In this document: piece after piece, positions 62,824-64,000 of the stretch
How positions within the stretch are numbered: position 1 is the stretch's first letter
Layout of the letters: every line of letters begins with the position of its first letter
Source: Spirodela intermedia
Lineage: Eukaryota; Streptophyta; Magnoliopsida; Alismatales; Araceae
Length of the DNA: 64,000 nucleotides
Direction: 5' to 3'
Assembly (NCBI GenBank): GCA_902729315.2
Contig: LR746271.1
Span: 3,928,001-3,992,000, forward strand
Notes under the pieces: generated by a model
Told to the model about the DNA's origin: nothing
The model's input: the letters and a program-made list of their open reading frames with translations, nothing else
Database searches by the model: none
Program-made: the position numbers and the translations under genes

Positions 62824-63167
62824 ATGGCGGGGGGGTTCAGGGTGCTGCATCTCGTCCGCCCTTTCCTGGCTTTCCTCCCTGAGGTTCAGAGCGCCGATCG
62901 GAAGGTTCCGTTCAGAGAAAAGGTGATCTACACGGTGATCTCTCTCTTCATTTTCCTGGTCTGCAGCCAGTTGCCCCTGTATGGAATACACTCCACGACG
63001 GGCGCAGATCCGTTCTATTGGATGCGTGTTATCATGGCGTCGAGCCGTGGGACGGTCATGGAACTCGGAATCACCCCCATTGTTACATCGGGCCTGGTGA
63101 TGCAACTTTTGGTCGGGTCAAAGATCATCGAAGTTGACAACAGCGTGCGAGAGGACCGCGCCCTCTT
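62824..63167 (+). CDS. SEC61A: Protein transport protein Sec61 subunit alpha, first coding exon (partial)
   Basis: The exon encodes the first 114 residues plus two bases of a codon, then a GTAAGT donor at 63168. The protein is the channel subunit of the ER translocon (SecY family), through which nascent secretory and membrane proteins pass. Seen: the conserved eukaryotic N-terminus [18 protein letters not shown], first membrane helix at about residues 33-54 ([20 protein letters not shown]), the lumenal plug region ([14 protein letters not shown]), and the start of the next helix ([19 protein letters not shown]). Identity to known plant SEC61 alpha is very high; the family length is about 475 aa, so roughly three quarters lies beyond the window. 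The start ATG is followed by GCGGGGGGG. Confidence 0.95.
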
Positions 63168-64000
63168 GTAAGTATATCTGGAATCTCTTAGGTCGCTGAT
63201 AATGGTTGTCTAACTCGTGGATGGGTTTGCTTTTAGATTTTTTGCAAAATAATTGTAAGATAAGCCGGATCAGGATGAGAGGGACATAGATTTCGAAGTT
63301 TTAATGTAAATCTTGTGCGACAGCGGGTTTCGGGTACAGTTTTCGCATTCGGATGCATGGTTTTTGGTCAATCTCATTACAGCTAGTTGTTTCTTTGTAC
63401 AAAGCAAGAGCCTGTTACTTGATGCGGCAACCGATCAATGAATTTCCGCTGAGTAATGGTTCCACCCCGATGAATTTGGTCCTGCATGTCTTTCCTTGAA
63501 GACCTCATTTCATGCTGTGATGCTAGAATTTCCAAACATTGTCCTTGCATCAGGAAGTGGATTTCCTTTTGTTTGAAGAAGCACGTCAATGTGCTAATTA
63601 TTGTACTAAAGTGATATTCCAATGTTATTGGTTAGAGGGCATGTAGTAATAGTCCTTTTTAAAAAATTAATAACAGTGTAAAAGGGGAATTTTTTCGTAA
63701 AACCAAATAATTTAACTATTGCGTAAACTCTGAATGGATTCATGCGTGCTAACAATAGTCAATGTGTTTTTTTTCAGCGAAGTGTTTTTTTTTCAAAATA
63801 ACAGAATAAATCATCAAGACTTGCGATTCGCTCGAGCCCCGTTCAAGAAGTTTGGGCATTCAAATTTAGTTTTCGTTTTGAATTAAATTTAGGGATGTAA
63901 TTATCAATCCAGTTTTCATGACGGATTCGTGCATGTTAATTGATACCTTATCCCTTTAATGTTTGACGGACATAGGCATTGACCAAGGGCTTACTGCCCT
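63168..64000 (+). other. SEC61A intron 1 (incomplete)
   Basis: T-rich intron-like sequence from the GTAAGT donor to the end of the window. The expected next exon, starting within the Leu codon and continuing Asn-Gly-Ala-Gln-Lys, is not present, so the intron is at least 830 bp. Confidence 0.75.

Noticed and set aside
1..64000. tRNA, rRNA, snoRNA, conserved microRNA precursors, CRISPR arrays
   Set aside because: Scanned by eye for the tRNA B-box and well-known plant miRNA seeds; none convincing. CRISPR is not expected in a plant nuclear sequence, and the tandem repeats lack the spacer pattern.

Overview
The window is nuclear DNA from a flowering plant. The genes carry spliceosomal introns and plant-specific families: an R2R3-MYB of the MYB20/43/85 type, a GPI-anchored lipid-transfer protein, an H15/AT-hook HMGA protein, a plant-type FAB1 kinase without a FYVE finger, a plant-type Golgi CASP and SEC61 alpha. 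LTPG, MYB, HMGA and SEC61A exons are GC-rich while CASP exons and all intergenic DNA are AT-rich. CT/GA microsatellites are very abundant. This would fit a non-grass monocot or a magnoliid, but the species cannot be fixed from the sequence alone.

Layout. 1-2.3 kb: no gene recognised. 2.4-4.0 kb (-): three-exon LTPG gene, with a GA-rich minisatellite upstream. 4.6-9.4 kb: intergenic, holding a decayed Ty1/copia retrotransposon (LTR, primer site, gag and integrase remnants; - strand). 9.4-10.5 kb (+): R2R3-MYB gene. 10.5-19.3 kb: gene-poor AT-rich DNA with many CT tracts. 19.3-20.1 kb (-): HMGA gene. 23.8-31.4 kb (-): complete 11-exon FAB1C-like phosphatidylinositol-3-phosphate 5-kinase, 1,679 aa. 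31.4-42.8 kb: promoter-like GC-rich DNA, a degenerate tandem array, a probable LTR-retroelement scrap, and a composite pseudogene in which a fragment of the CASP gene is joined to the 3' part of a class XI myosin gene. 42.8-61.4 kb (+): complete 18-exon CASP gene spread over 18.5 kb. 61.6-62.2 kb: a stretch rich in a short repeated motif, perhaps a transposon remnant. 62.8 kb to the end (+): first coding exon of SEC61A, running off the window.

The genes are independent single-copy plant loci, not an operon or cluster. Three act in the endomembrane system (FAB1C endosome/vacuole lipid kinase, CASP Golgi tether, SEC61A ER translocon) and one at the cell surface (LTPG); two are nuclear (MYB, HMGA). 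I read this neighbourhood as ordinary gene linkage.

I did not find a wholly new biological system. The best leads are the CASP-myosin composite pseudogene at 36.1-40.0 kb, a GC-AG first intron in CASP, the cysteine-rich replacement for the FYVE finger in FAB1C, a 45-nt internal exon in LTPG, and two unclassified repeat families (33.8-34.3 kb with a copy at 40.8 kb; 61.6-62.2 kb). Exon boundaries were placed by eye from splice consensus, reading-frame phase and family conservation, without alignment software or transcripts.
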